From NCBI GenBank assembly GCA_966250015.1, contig CBINFS010000016.1:1-64000 (forward strand): a stretch of 64,000 nucleotides of DNA, written 5' to 3'. Of the stretch, positions 8,050 to 16,641 are shown piece after piece (the stretch's first letter is position 1; the number at the start of each line of letters is the position of its first letter). Made by a program: the position numbers and the translations under genes. The notes below the pieces were generated by a model. That model was not told the DNA's origin, made no database searches, and saw only the letters and a program-made list of their open reading frames with translations. The stretch is from CBINFS01 sp966250015. Its GTDB lineage: Bacteria > Bacteroidota > Rhodothermia > Rhodothermales > DASSAV01.

Positions 8050-8319
8050 ATGGCAAAGAAAAGTTGGATGGCACGCGAAAAGAAACGCCGTCGGTTGGTT
8101 GCCAAATACGCCGAAAAGCGTCGGCAGATGAAGAGAGATGGTGACTGGGAAGGTCTTCAGAAGCTGCCCCGGAACGCCAGCCCCGTTCGGTTGAACAACC
8201 GGTGTCCGCTTTCCGGACGCTCTCGCGGCTTCATGCGTCGTTTCGGCATCTCGCGTATCGCATTCCGCGATATGGCGCTGGCAGGCAAGATCCCCGGTGT
8301 GCGTAAGGCAAGCTGGTAG
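8050..8319 (+). CDS. rpsN: 30S ribosomal protein S14, zinc-free type
   Basis: An 89-residue S14 of the long type without the zinc ribbon: only one cysteine (NNRCPLSGRSRGF) remains where zinc-binding short forms carry two C-x-x-C pairs. The C-terminal SRIAFRDMALAGKIPGVRKASW, quoted here only in part as RDMALAGKIPG, is the family end. S14 sits in the 30S head near the A site. Loss of the zinc site matters because L36 in this cluster is also cysteine-free. Confidence 0.97.
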   Translation: MAKKSWMAREKKRRRLVAKYAEKRRQMKRDGDWEGLQKLPRNASPVRLNNRCPLSGRSRGFMRRFGISRIAFRDMALAGKIPGVRKASW

Positions 8320-8404
8320 CAGGGAACGGCCATTTTGTACGCTTCGGCCTTGCAAATACAAATACCACCATTAAAAGAACGCGTGGCCCAAAACAATCAT
8401 TGAA

Positions 8405-8806
8405 ATGAGTGCAATTACGGATCCCGTAGCAGACTTTCTTACGCGCATTCGGAATGCGCAGATGGCGCACCACCGTCATGTAGATATCCCGGCGTCGAAG
8501 CTGAAGCGAGCCATGACGCAGATTCTCCTCGATAAAGGGTACATCCGGAACTATCTGAACGTTGATGATGGTAAGCAGGGCCTCATCCGTATCTACCTGA
8601 AGTACGATGCGAAAGGGGAGCCGGCCATCCAGTCGCTGACTCGAGTATCTCGGCCGGGCCTTCGCAAGTACGTGGGCTCCGACGCGATTCCCCGTGTAAA
8701 GAATGGCCTCGGGATCGCCATCCTTTCGACGTCGCAGGGTGTGTTGACGGATAAAGAAGCCCGCAAGATAAACATTGGTGGTGAAGTGCTGGCCTACGTC
8801 TCGTAA
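8405..8806 (+). CDS. rpsH: 30S ribosomal protein S8
   Basis: A 133-residue S8, of normal length. DPVADFLTRIRNAQ near the start and the C-terminal STSQGVLTDKEARKINIGGE are the signature. S8 is a primary 16S-binding protein; in E. coli it is the feedback regulator of the spc operon. It follows rpsN by 85 nt. Confidence 0.98.
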   Translation: MSAITDPVADFLTRIRNAQMAHHRHVDIPASKLKRAMTQILLDKGYIRNYLNVDDGKQGLIRIYLKYDAKGEPAIQSLTRVSRPGLRKYVGSDAIPRVKNGLGIAILSTSQGVLTDKEARKINIGGEVLAYVS

Positions 8807-8863
8807 GGCATACAACAGTTGCATCGCCCAATCAATCATTCATTGATTAAGTAGAGGAAAGAC

Positions 8864-9418
8864 ATGTCTCGTATTGGCAAAATGCCGATTGAGATTGGGA
8901 ATAAGGTGACCGTCGACATTGCGGCCAACAACCTTGTTACCATGCGCGGCCCCAAAGGCGAGCTTTCCCTCCAGGTCGACCCTGACATCCAGGTGAAACA
9001 GGAGGACGGGCAGCTGATCGTCTCCCGGCCGACGGATCAGAAGCGCCATCGCGCCCTGCACGGCCTTTATCGTGCACTGCTCCAGAACATGATGACTGGC
9101 GTCTCGAACGGCTACAAGAAAGAGCTGGAAGTGATCGGTGTCGGTTACCGTGCAGCGGTCAATAATGGCGTACTCGAGCTCGCAGTCGGCTTCTCGCATC
9201 CGATCTTTTTCGTGCCCCCCAAGGGGATCGAGATCAGTGTCGATACGAAGCGTGGCAAGAATGCCATCATCGTTATCGAAGGGATCGACAAGCAGATGGT
9301 CGGCCAGGTGGCTGCCAAAATCCGCGCCCTTCGTCCGCCGGAGCCCTACAAGGGCAAAGGCTTGCGGTACATCGACGAGTTCGTACGTCGTAAGGCGGGT
9401 AAGACTGCCGCAAGATAA
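8864..9418 (+). CDS. rplF: 50S ribosomal protein L6
   Basis: A 184-residue L6 with its two tandem alpha/beta domains; it starts MSRIGKMPIEI and carries the conserved C-terminal RPPEPYKGKGLRY. L6 lies near the sarcin-ricin loop and the factor-binding site. A Shine-Dalgarno-like GAGG precedes the ATG. It sits between rpsH and rplR. Confidence 0.98.
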   Translation: MSRIGKMPIEIGNKVTVDIAANNLVTMRGPKGELSLQVDPDIQVKQEDGQLIVSRPTDQKRHRALHGLYRALLQNMMTGVSNGYKKELEVIGVGYRAAVNNGVLELAVGFSHPIFFVPPKGIEISVDTKRGKNAIIVIEGIDKQMVGQVAAKIRALRPPEPYKGKGLRYIDEFVRRKAGKTAAR

Positions 9419-9518
9419 TCGCGTAAGACAATCAAGGTAGGAGCTCTACTATTACGGTCTTCGGAACCAGATGAACGAACCGAAAGGTCGGAAATCTTTC
9501 GGTATAGCATTTACGGTA

Positions 9519-9872
9519 ATGGCAAAGAATAAAACCACGTTGCGACGCCTGCGGATAAAGCAGAGAGTCCGTAAAAAAGTCACAGGGACTTCAGCGCGCC
9601 CTCGCCTTTCGGTCTTCCGGTCGAACAAGCACATTTACGCTCAGGTGATCGACGATACCGTTGGCCGGACGCTGGTAGCGGCTTCGAGCCTAGAGGAGGG
9701 TGTTGAGAAAGCGAAGCCCGTCGAATTGAGTAGAGCCGTCGGGAAGCTCGTTGCGGAAAAGGCCAAGGCTGCCGGTATCAACCAGGTCGTCTTCGATCGC
9801 AACGGGTACAGGTACCACGGGCGCGTACAAGCACTGGCCGAAGGCGCCCGCGAGGGTGGTCTCCAGTTCTAA
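9519..9872 (+). CDS. rplR: 50S ribosomal protein L18
   Basis: A 117-residue L18 from the ATG at 9519 (MAKNKTTLRRLRIKQRVRKK). An in-frame start at 9471 would add 16 residues foreign to the family, so the later ATG is taken. RPRLSVFRSNKHIYAQVIDD and the C-terminal FDRNGYRYHGRVQALAEGAR are diagnostic. L18 binds 5S rRNA with L5 in the central protuberance. Confidence 0.96.
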   Translation: MAKNKTTLRRLRIKQRVRKKVTGTSARPRLSVFRSNKHIYAQVIDDTVGRTLVAASSLEEGVEKAKPVELSRAVGKLVAEKAKAAGINQVVFDRNGYRYHGRVQALAEGAREGGLQF

Positions 9873-9930
9873 AAACGAATAGGAATAGGACAGAACTCCT
9901 GATCAGGGATATTTAGAAAGACTCCCAGTT

Positions 9931-10458
9931 ATGGCAAGAGAAAATCGTCGTAATCGCGAACGGCCTGCCGAAGAGCAGCATGAGTGGATCGAGCGTCTCG
10001 TATCCGTAAAGCGGGTTGCAAAAGTGGTAAAGGGCGGCCGCCGCTTTTCGTTTAATGCCGTTGTCGTCGTCGGTGATGGGAATGGTATGGTCGGCGCCGG
10101 TCTTGGTAAGGCAAACGAGGTCGCTGACGCGATTGCGAAAGGAACGGAGGATGCGAAGAAGAACCTCATTCGCGTACCCCTCAAAAACGGGACCATCCCT
10201 CACATGACGATTGGCCGGCAGGACGCTGGTAAAGTGCTCCTCAAACCGGCTGCTCCCGGTACGGGTGTCATCGCCGGCGGCGGCGTCCGTGCCGTACTCG
10301 AAAGTGCCGGTATTCGCGACGTGCTTTCGAAATCACTCGGGACGAGCAACCCCCACAACCAGGTCGCCGCGACGATGGACGCCCTGGCACAGCTCGAGGA
10401 TCCGATGGAGGTCGCTCAGCGGCGCGGGGTTCCTCTTCGGAAAGTTTTTGAAGGATAA
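9931..10458 (+). CDS. rpsE: 30S ribosomal protein S5
   Basis: A 175-residue S5. VKGGRRFSFNAVVVVGDGNG is the conserved double-stranded RNA-binding core, and AGGGVRAVLESAGIRDVLSK is the C-terminal domain. S5 lies at the mRNA entry and in the decoding-accuracy region with S4; the spectinomycin-binding loop is in its N-terminal part. It is flanked by rplR and rpmD. Confidence 0.98.
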   Translation: MARENRRNRERPAEEQHEWIERLVSVKRVAKVVKGGRRFSFNAVVVVGDGNGMVGAGLGKANEVADAIAKGTEDAKKNLIRVPLKNGTIPHMTIGRQDAGKVLLKPAAPGTGVIAGGGVRAVLESAGIRDVLSKSLGTSNPHNQVAATMDALAQLEDPMEVAQRRGVPLRKVFEG

Positions 10459-10527
10459 ACGGCGCCGTATCCTGTAGTTCAGCAGTGAATGCTGGCTTTC
10501 GGAAGGGCACGAACAAATTCGAGAAAA

Positions 10528-10713
10528 ATGGCAAAACTGAGAATCACACAGGTTCGGAGCTTGATCGGGCAGAAAGAACCTCAAAAACGCACGGTTAAGT
10601 CACTGGGGCTCCGCCGCATTCGTCACGCGGTTGAGGTCGAGGATACGCCGGTGATTCGGGGTATGGTCGACAAAGTCCGCCACCTGGTTTCCGTTGAAGA
10701 AGTAAAAGAATAA
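10528..10713 (+). CDS. rpmD: 50S ribosomal protein L30
   Basis: L30 of 61 residues from the ATG at 10528 (MAKLRITQVRSLIGQKEPQK); an upstream in-frame start at 10489 would give 13 extra residues not typical of L30. GLRRIRHAVEVEDTPVIRGM is the family core. The gene is followed 6 nt later by a terminator-like hairpin, before rplO. Confidence 0.95.
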   Translation: MAKLRITQVRSLIGQKEPQKRTVKSLGLRRIRHAVEVEDTPVIRGMVDKVRHLVSVEEVKE

Positions 10714-10719
10714 TTGCAG

Positions 10720-10750
10720 CGGCAGGAAGGGTTTTATTCCGCCGTTTTTT
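10720..10750 (+). terminator. terminator-like hairpin between rpmD and rplO
   Basis: CGGC at 10720-10723 and GGAA at 10725-10728 pair with TTCC at 10737-10740 and GCCG at 10741-10744, with one bulged A, directly followed by six T at 10745-10750. This is the layout of an intrinsic terminator but lies inside the spc operon. A second small stem, CCACCC at 10772-10777 with GGGTGG at 10787-10792, follows before rplO. It may be a partial terminator or attenuator; secY and downstream genes still need transcription, so read-through must occur or a promoter lies after it. Confidence 0.55.
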
Positions 10751-10813
10751 GCCGTATCAACCATTGCGAGTCCACCCAGGCATACAGGGTGGGCGTATTA
10801 GCCGGTAGAACAA

Positions 10814-11275
10814 ATGGATCTCAGTAATCTCAAACCCGCTCCGGGTTCTACGAAATCACGCAAGCGTATCGGGCGCGGCGTTGGTTCGGGACATGGTGGT
10901 CATAGCTCGACCAGGGGTACCAAAGGGCAGAAGTCGCGTTCTGGTGGAAAGATTCCGACCTGGTTCGAAGGCGGCCAGATGCCGCTGCAGCGCCGGTTGC
11001 CCAAGTTTGGCTTCAAGAACATCAACCGTAAAGAGTATCGGATCGTAAACGTTGGCCGGCTTGCCGAACTGTGCAGCAACGGGACGTTCGACCCCGCCAA
11101 ACCGATTACCCTTGCTTCGTTCAGGAAGGCCGGACTTGCGGGAAAGTCGGAGCTGGTCAAGGTTCTCGGAACGGGTGATCTGAATGTGGCGCTCAACGTC
11201 AGCGCGCACGCATTCAGCGCTTCAGCCCGTCAGAAGATTGAAGCTGCCGGTGGAACCGCCACCGTAGTCGAATAA
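10814..11275 (+). CDS. rplO: 50S ribosomal protein L15
   Basis: A 153-residue L15. The glycine-rich N-terminal segment GRGVGSGHGG followed by RGTKGQKSR and the Phe/Gly region FEGGQMPLQRRLPKFGF are the family hallmark. L15 is a late assembly protein that threads into 23S rRNA. A 100-nt spacer with a terminator-like hairpin separates it from rpmD, and secY follows by 45 nt. Confidence 0.98.
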   Translation: MDLSNLKPAPGSTKSRKRIGRGVGSGHGGHSSTRGTKGQKSRSGGKIPTWFEGGQMPLQRRLPKFGFKNINRKEYRIVNVGRLAELCSNGTFDPAKPITLASFRKAGLAGKSELVKVLGTGDLNVALNVSAHAFSASARQKIEAAGGTATVVE

Positions 11276-11320
11276 ACCCCGATCAGCCCTGTTCGATGGG
11301 GCAGTAATTTCAGGTGTGTT

Positions 11321-12637
11321 ATGGCTGGTCTCGCCGAGAGCATTCGCAATATCTGGAAAATCGAGGAGCTGAGGCGTCGCATTATTTATACGCTCGGCAT
11401 CCTGGTTATTTATCGGTTTGGTGCTTTCGTCACGCTTCCTGGAGTTGACGCAAGCGTCCTGGCTGAGGTAAACGCGAGCGCTGATCCGAACAACATTTTC
11501 GGTTTCCTCGACCTTTTCGTCGGTGGCGCCTTCAGTATGGCCGGCATTTTCGCGTTGGGCATCATGCCGTACATCACGGCATCCATCATCATCCAGCTTC
11601 TTGGAGCCGTCGTGCCTTACTTCCAGAAGCTGCAGCGTGAAGGCGAAGAGGGCCGTAGAAAGATCACGCAGCTCACCCGATACGGAACGATTGGTATCAC
11701 TGCATTGCAGGCAATCGGGTTTGCCATCAACCTTCAATACGGCGCTACGGGGCAGGCTATCGTGATCGGCCCGACCTTCTTTATGATCAGTACGGTTATC
11801 GTACTGACGGCCGGTACGATCTTCGTCATGTGGCTCGGCGAGCGGATCACGGAAAAGGGCATCGGCAACGGCATTTCGCTGATCATCATGATCGGTATCA
11901 TCGCCCGCTTCCCGACGGCATTGTACAACGAGTGGGACCTTACACCAAATGCATTCATTTTCCTGATCGAGCTTGCGTGCTTTGTGCTCGTAACGGCCGG
12001 TGTCGTCCTCGTGACGCAGGGCATGCGCCGGATTCCGGTGCAGTATGCCAAGCGGGTCGTCGGACGGAAAGTCTACGGGGGAACCACACAGTATTTGCCT
12101 CTCCGCGTCAACGCGGCAGGTGTCATGCCGATCATCTTTGCCCAGTCCATCATGTTCGTGCCGGGCACGATCGCGCAGTTCTTCCCGGATAGCGGCTTTA
12201 TGACCCGGCTGGGTGGGTGGTTCCTCGATCCCTACGGGGTCGGGTATTCGGTGATCTTCTTCGTGATCTGTGTTTTCTTCACCTACTTCTATACGGCCAT
12301 CGCCGTCAACCCGAAGGAGATGGCAGATACGATGAAGCGGCAGGGGGGCTTCATTCCTGGCATTCGCCCGGGCAAACAGACGAGCGAGTTTATCGATAAC
12401 ATCCTCACCCGCATCACGCTGCCTGGCGCCATTTTCCTGGGCGTCGTAGCCATCCTTCCGGCGTTTGCTTCCCGCTTGGGAATCTCGCCCGGATTTGCCA
12501 TGTTCTTCGGCGGAACGAGCCTGCTCATCCTCGTCGGGGTTACGCTGGATACGTTGCAACAGATCGAGAGCCATCTGTTGATGAGGCACTACGACGGGTT
12601 CATGAAGAGCGGCCGCGTCCGTGGCCGCCGGATGTAA
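11321..12637 (+). CDS. secY: protein translocase subunit SecY
   Basis: A 438-residue SecY, the channel of the Sec translocon in the inner membrane, with the expected ten hydrophobic segments. GIMPYITASIIIQLL in TM2 and the cytoplasmic loop with PGKQTSEFIDNILTRIT are characteristic. It works with SecE and SecG, which are not in the window, to export and insert proteins such as the many lipoproteins and outer-membrane receptors encoded here. It lies in the usual place after rplO; adk is absent between secY and map. Confidence 0.98.
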   Translation: MAGLAESIRNIWKIEELRRRIIYTLGILVIYRFGAFVTLPGVDASVLAEVNASADPNNIFGFLDLFVGGAFSMAGIFALGIMPYITASIIIQLLGAVVPYFQKLQREGEEGRRKITQLTRYGTIGITALQAIGFAINLQYGATGQAIVIGPTFFMISTVIVLTAGTIFVMWLGERITEKGIGNGISLIIMIGIIARFPTALYNEWDLTPNAFIFLIELACFVLVTAGVVLVTQGMRRIPVQYAKRVVGRKVYGGTTQYLPLRVNAAGVMPIIFAQSIMFVPGTIAQFFPDSGFMTRLGGWFLDPYGVGYSVIFFVICVFFTYFYTAIAVNPKEMADTMKRQGGFIPGIRPGKQTSEFIDNILTRITLPGAIFLGVVAILPAFASRLGISPGFAMFFGGTSLLILVGVTLDTLQQIESHLLMRHYDGFMKSGRVRGRRM

Positions 12638-12685
12638 TCAATAGGCCGCGATACGACAGGCGGACCAGTAGCTGCGAGGCGACGG

Positions 12686-13501
12686 ATGGTACACATTAAA
12701 AGCGAACGCGAAATCGACTTGCTTCGGGCAAGTGCTCGCCTCGTCGGGCGGACACTCGCCGAGGTGGCCAAGAGCATTCGCCCGGGTATCCGAACCGTAT
12801 CGCTGGACAAAATCGCAGAAGACTTCATCCGCTCGCACAATGCGCAGCCGGTGTTCAAAGGCTATCGCGGATTTCCGGCCTCGCTGTGTATCTCGGTCAA
12901 TGATGAGGTTGTCCACGGTTTCCCCGGGGACTACGTGTTGCAGGAAGGGGACCTGATTTCAGTCGACTGTGGGGTCATACTGGATGGGTTCGTAGGGGAT
13001 AGCGCGTACACGTTTGCCGTAGGCGAGATTTCCGCCGAAAAAGCACGGCTGTGCAAGGTGACGTACGAGGCGCTGTACAAAGGCATCGAAAAAGCATACG
13101 CAGGAAATCGAATTGGCGATATTTCGGAAGCCATTCAGACTTATTGCGAGTCGTTTGGCTATGGTGTCGTGCGGGACCTGGTAGGGCATGGGATTGGAAG
13201 GAGCCTTCACGAAGATCCCCAGATTCCGAATTTTGGGCGACGGGGAACAGGCAGGAAGCTGAAGGAAGGCATGACGTTTTGCATCGAGCCAATGATCAAT
13301 CTCGGTACGCCGGACGTGACGACCGATTCGAACGGGTGGACGATCCGCACGGCCGACCGGAAGGCTTCTGCACATTACGAGCACATGGTGGTTGTGCGTC
13401 GGGGGAAAGCCGAAGTACTCAGCTCGTTCGAAGAAATCGAAGCAGTCGTTAACGCACCCTATAAAGACCTGATCACCCATGGCGAAGCAACAGGCAATTG
13501 A
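12686..13501 (+). CDS. map: methionine aminopeptidase type I
   Basis: A 271-residue MetAP that removes the initiator methionine after deformylation. The five metal ligands can be seen: Asp in ISVDCGV, Asp in FVGDSAY, His in GHGIGRSLHEDP, Glu in FCIEPMIN and Glu in AHYEHMVVV. It lacks the N-terminal zinc-finger extension of type Ib/c forms. Its 3' end overlaps infA by 23 nt, so the two are translationally linked. The deformylase gene def lies 9 kb downstream. Confidence 0.97.
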   Translation: MVHIKSEREIDLLRASARLVGRTLAEVAKSIRPGIRTVSLDKIAEDFIRSHNAQPVFKGYRGFPASLCISVNDEVVHGFPGDYVLQEGDLISVDCGVILDGFVGDSAYTFAVGEISAEKARLCKVTYEALYKGIEKAYAGNRIGDISEAIQTYCESFGYGVVRDLVGHGIGRSLHEDPQIPNFGRRGTGRKLKEGMTFCIEPMINLGTPDVTTDSNGWTIRTADRKASAHYEHMVVVRRGKAEVLSSFEEIEAVVNAPYKDLITHGEATGN

Positions 13502-13697
13502 ACAGGACGGTGAAGTCATCGAGTCGTTACCGAATGCACAGTTCAGGGTTCGACTCGAGAATGGCCACGAGATTCTCGGCTTGCTCTCCGGCAAGATGCG
13601 GATGCACTTTATCAAGATCCTGCCGGGCGACCGGGTGAAGGTCGAGTTGTCGCCGTACGACCTTACGAAGGGGCGAATTGTGTATCGCTATAAGTAG
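13479..13697 (+). CDS. infA: translation initiation factor IF-1
   Basis: A 72-residue IF-1 with OB fold: FRVRLENGHEILGLLSGKMR and ILPGDRVKVELSPYDLTKGR are the family core. IF-1 occupies the 30S A site during initiation. Its ATG lies inside the map reading frame, giving a 23-nt overlap, which suggests coupled translation. The typical start MAK- followed by -IEQDGEVIESLPNAQ supports the chosen codon. Confidence 0.97.
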   Translation: MAKQQAIEQDGEVIESLPNAQFRVRLENGHEILGLLSGKMRMHFIKILPGDRVKVELSPYDLTKGRIVYRYK

Positions 13698-13738
13698 GCG
13701 TATCCGCGGCGAACAAATATGCAACGGTTGCGTTATTT

Positions 13739-13752
13739 AAAGGATATCCTTT
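13739..13752 (+). promoter_or_regulatory. 14-bp perfect palindrome upstream of rpmJ
   Basis: AAAGGATATCCTTT is self-complementary over all 14 bases and lies 42 nt before the rpmJ ATG. GCAACGGTTGC just upstream (about 13721-13731) is another short dyad. These could be a repressor operator or an mRNA feature; nothing in the window identifies a cognate protein. Chance occurrence in an AT-richer spacer is possible. Confidence 0.3.
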
Positions 13753-13794
13753 TGAGTAAACCGACGAAAATCACCGAAATCGAAGTGATAGATT

Positions 13795-13911
13795 ATGAAA
13801 GTTAGAGCAAGTGTCAAAAAGCGTAGCGCGGACGATATCATCATCCGTCGTAAAGGCCGCGTGTACATCATCAACAAAAAGAACCCCAAGCATAAACAGC
13901 GCCAGGGTTAG
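13795..13911 (+). CDS. rpmJ: 50S ribosomal protein L36, cysteine-free type
   Basis: A 38-residue L36 too short for many gene callers. It begins MKVRASVKK and ends NPKHKQRQG, the two conserved ends. Zinc-binding L36 has three Cys and one His; here the middle reads RSADDIIIRRKGRVYIINKK, with no cysteine, so this is a zinc-independent form. It lies between infA and rpsM, the usual alpha-operon position. Confidence 0.95.
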   Translation: MKVRASVKKRSADDIIIRRKGRVYIINKKNPKHKQRQG

Positions 13912-13968
13912 TAACGGAAAGCCGGCCGGCTGTACCTGGCCGGTTAATCGAGGTTAAACGAAGGTAAT

Positions 13969-14349
13969 ATGCCACGAATCGCTGGAGTAGACGTTCCGAA
14001 CAACAAGAGGGGTGAAATAGCGCTCACCGCAATCTATGGCATCGGGCGTTCTCGTGCGAATGAGATCCTCGCCAAAGTCGGTCTCGATCGGGATACGCAT
14101 CCGGAGGATTGGACCGAAGAGCAGACTCGCCGGGTACGTCGACTGATCGAGGAAGAATACCTGGTCGAAGGTCAGCTGCGGACCGAGGTCCAGATGAGCA
14201 TCAAACGGCTCATGGATATCGGTAGCTACCGCGGGCTTCGTCACCGTCGCGGCCTGCCGGTCCGCGGGCAACGGACCAAGACCAACGCACGCACGCGCAA
14301 GGGACGCCGGAGAACGGTCGCCGGAAAGAAGAAAGCACCGAGGAAATAA
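13969..14349 (+). CDS. rpsM: 30S ribosomal protein S13
   Basis: A 126-residue S13. MPRIAGVDVPNNKRGEIALT at the start, GIGRSRANEIL in the helix-two-turn-helix region and the C-terminal RGQRTKTNARTRKGRRR tail that reaches the P site are all present. S13 pairs with S19 in the 30S head. The spacer before it has a CCGGCC/GGCCGG dyad at 13922-13943. Confidence 0.98.
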   Translation: MPRIAGVDVPNNKRGEIALTAIYGIGRSRANEILAKVGLDRDTHPEDWTEEQTRRVRRLIEEEYLVEGQLRTEVQMSIKRLMDIGSYRGLRHRRGLPVRGQRTKTNARTRKGRRRTVAGKKKAPRK

Positions 14350-14383
14350 GTCTTAATTGTACGCAGGCCGATAAACATCGACT

Positions 14384-14791
14384 ATGGCTAAACGACAGAA
14401 AGGTGGGCGTCCAGCACGCTCCGTCCGTAAAAAGAATGTGGTCGTCGAGGCAAACGGGCAGGCCCATGTCAAGGCGACGTTCAACAATGTGATCGTAACG
14501 CTCGCCGACCAGTACGGGAATGCGATCTCCTGGGCCAGCTCGGGGAAAATGGGATTCAAGGGAAGCCGTAAGAATACTCCCTACGCTGCACAGGTTGCCG
14601 CGTCGGCTGCTGCGAAAGAAGCATACGACCTCGGCCTCCGTCGCGTCGACGTTTACGTGAAAGGTCCAGGCTCCGGTCGGGAATCCGCCATTCGGGCGCT
14701 TGCCGCATCCGGCCTCGAGATTGCGACGATCCGAGATACTACACCAATACCCCATAACGGCTGCCGGCCTCCAAAACGCCGCCGCGTCTGA
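14384..14791 (+). CDS. rpsK: 30S ribosomal protein S11
   Basis: A 135-residue S11. ATFNNVIVTLADQYGNAISW and the C-terminal DTTPIPHNGCRPPKRRRV, with the conserved NGCRPPK where iso-aspartate forms in E. coli, are diagnostic. S11 lies on the 30S platform next to S7 and the Shine-Dalgarno helix. It is followed by a 158-nt spacer before rpsD. Confidence 0.98.
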   Translation: MAKRQKGGRPARSVRKKNVVVEANGQAHVKATFNNVIVTLADQYGNAISWASSGKMGFKGSRKNTPYAAQVAASAAAKEAYDLGLRRVDVYVKGPGSGRESAIRALAASGLEIATIRDTTPIPHNGCRPPKRRRV

Positions 14792-14949
14792 TCCGACCCT
14801 ATCGTGCAGGATGTTTCACCGGGCTGCCTGTCCGCTGAATCGTCCTGCATTCTGGTTGGAACGGCATCGGCGTTTGGTATAAGATCCCGGCTACGGACAA
14901 TCGACGTCCGTACGTTTGTGCATCAATCAGCAAACGAGAGAAACAAGAC

Positions 14950-15552
14950 ATGGCCCGCTACAGAGGTCCAAAGCAGAAAATTGCCAGACGGTTCAAGGAG
15001 CCGATCTTTGGCCCGAGCAAGGCGCTCGAGAGGAAACCCTTCCCGCCGGGGCAGCACGGGCGGACTCGCAGGGGAAAAGAAAGCGAATATGCCCTGCAGC
15101 TTAAGGAAAAACAGAAAGCCAAATACACCTACGGTTTGCTCGAACGGCAGTTCAGAAACCTGTTTATTAAAGCTTCGCGGAAGAGGGGTGTCACCGGTGA
15201 GATCCTTCTTCGCTTTCTAGAAGCCAGGCTCGACAACACGGTATACCGTCTGGGTTTTGCGCGTACGCGCCGTCAGGCCAGGCAGCTCGTAAATCACGGG
15301 CACGTTCTCGTCAACGATCAGATGGTCAACATTCCGTCTTACCAGCTCAAGCCGGGCGACGTTCTGGCCATCCGGCCGAAGAGCCGCAACCTGGCCGTCG
15401 TGCAGGAAGCCGTAGCCCACAACCGCCGGTCGTTCCCCTGGCTCGAGGTTGACCGCAGGGAATTGCGGGGTAAGTTCCTCGACTACCCGAATCGTGAAGA
15501 TATACCGGAGAACATCCGCGAAACGCTCATCGTCGAGTTGTACTCGAAGTAG
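14950..15552 (+). CDS. rpsD: 30S ribosomal protein S4
   Basis: A 200-residue S4. It begins MARYRGPKQKIARRFKEPIF, carries an S4 RNA-binding domain (RLGFARTRRQARQLVNHGHV) and the C-terminal hexad. It lacks the N-terminal zinc cysteines of the zinc-type S4. S4 nucleates 16S assembly and, in E. coli, represses the alpha operon. It precedes rpoA by 92 nt. Confidence 0.98.
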   Translation: MARYRGPKQKIARRFKEPIFGPSKALERKPFPPGQHGRTRRGKESEYALQLKEKQKAKYTYGLLERQFRNLFIKASRKRGVTGEILLRFLEARLDNTVYRLGFARTRRQARQLVNHGHVLVNDQMVNIPSYQLKPGDVLAIRPKSRNLAVVQEAVAHNRRSFPWLEVDRRELRGKFLDYPNREDIPENIRETLIVELYSK

Positions 15553-15644
15553 ACGAGCGAGCTGAAGCCGCGGATAACTTGCCGCGCGATGCTCAATGCG
15601 ACGATTCAACGTGGTCACCATAGACTTGATCTAAACCCTCTGAT

Positions 15645-16625
15645 ATGAACAATTACGCGATTCAGATGCCGGACGGCGTCCAGGTCGAAGAAGCCAGAGA
15701 TACGTATGGACGTTTCGTAGTACAACCGCTGGAGCGTGGATTTGGGGTTACTATCGGCAACGCGTTACGGCGTGTTTTACTCTCGTCACTCGAGGGCGTC
15801 GCTATTACCGCGATCAAAATCGACGGTGTACAACACGAATTCTCCACCGTGCCGGGTGTCACCGAAGACGTAGCCGATATCATTCTCAATCTGAAGGGTG
15901 TTCGTTTCAAAGCCGTTGACACGACCGATTCGAACATCCACCTCGTTCTGAAAGGCCCCCACGAGTGGACCGCTGCCGACATCGCGGCCGTTACGAACGA
16001 TTACGTGGTGCTCAATCCGGAACACCACATTGCCGTACTGGGCCCGGATGCAAGGCTGAACGTGGAGCTTCGAATGGGGCGCGGCCGTGGATACGTGCCA
16101 TCTGATGACAATAAACAGGCGGATGATCCCATCGGTGTCATCGCCATCGATTCCATCTTCACGCCAATCAAAAACGTGAAGTATACGGTGAAGCCAACAC
16201 GTGTCGGTCAGTCGATCAATTACGAACGCCTGACGCTCGAGATCACGACGGACGGATCCATCTCGCCGGAAGAGGCGATGGGTAATGCCGCGTCGATTCT
16301 GCGCGATCACGTGAACCTCTTCATCCAGATGGAGTCCGAGCCGCAGCCTCAGGTGGAGGAGAAGGAAGTGGATGCCGAGGTCCAGCGGATCCGCGAGCTG
16401 CTCTCCCAGCCTGTCGACGAGCTCGACCTCTCGGTTCGCGCGCACAACTGCCTGAAAGCCGCCAACATCAAAAATATCGGCGACCTGGTCCGGCGCGAGG
16501 AATCTGAGATGCTGAAGTTCAGAAACTTTGGCCGCAAGTCCTTGCTCGAGTTGATACAGGTTCTGGAAGAGCGCGGCCTGCACTTCGGCCTCGACGTTGA
16601 TAAGTACCTAGAAAAATCCAATTGA
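15645..16625 (+). CDS. rpoA: RNA polymerase alpha subunit
   Basis: A 326-residue alpha subunit. The N-terminal assembly domain (GFGVTIGNALRRVLLSS and FSTVPGVTEDVADIILNLK) and the C-terminal DNA-binding alphaCTD (ELDLSVRAHNCLKAANIKNI, then FGRKSLLELIQVL) are joined by an acidic linker. It dimerises to scaffold beta and beta' and its CTD contacts UP elements and activators. It lies between rpsD and rplQ as usual. Confidence 0.98.
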   Translation: MNNYAIQMPDGVQVEEARDTYGRFVVQPLERGFGVTIGNALRRVLLSSLEGVAITAIKIDGVQHEFSTVPGVTEDVADIILNLKGVRFKAVDTTDSNIHLVLKGPHEWTAADIAAVTNDYVVLNPEHHIAVLGPDARLNVELRMGRGRGYVPSDDNKQADDPIGVIAIDSIFTPIKNVKYTVKPTRVGQSINYERLTLEITTDGSISPEEAMGNAASILRDHVNLFIQMESEPQPQVEEKEVDAEVQRIRELLSQPVDELDLSVRAHNCLKAANIKNIGDLVRREESEMLKFRNFGRKSLLELIQVLEERGLHFGLDVDKYLEKSN

Positions 16626-16641
16626 TAATTCGATCGTAGGT

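Noticed and set aside
11222..12589. 455-codon open frame on the minus strand
   Set aside because: It lies wholly antisense to secY; the product is highly charged and Asp/His/Arg-rich, typical of a shadow of a membrane protein gene.
15786..16583. 265-codon open frame on the minus strand
   Set aside because: Antisense to rpoA, with no protein-like features.
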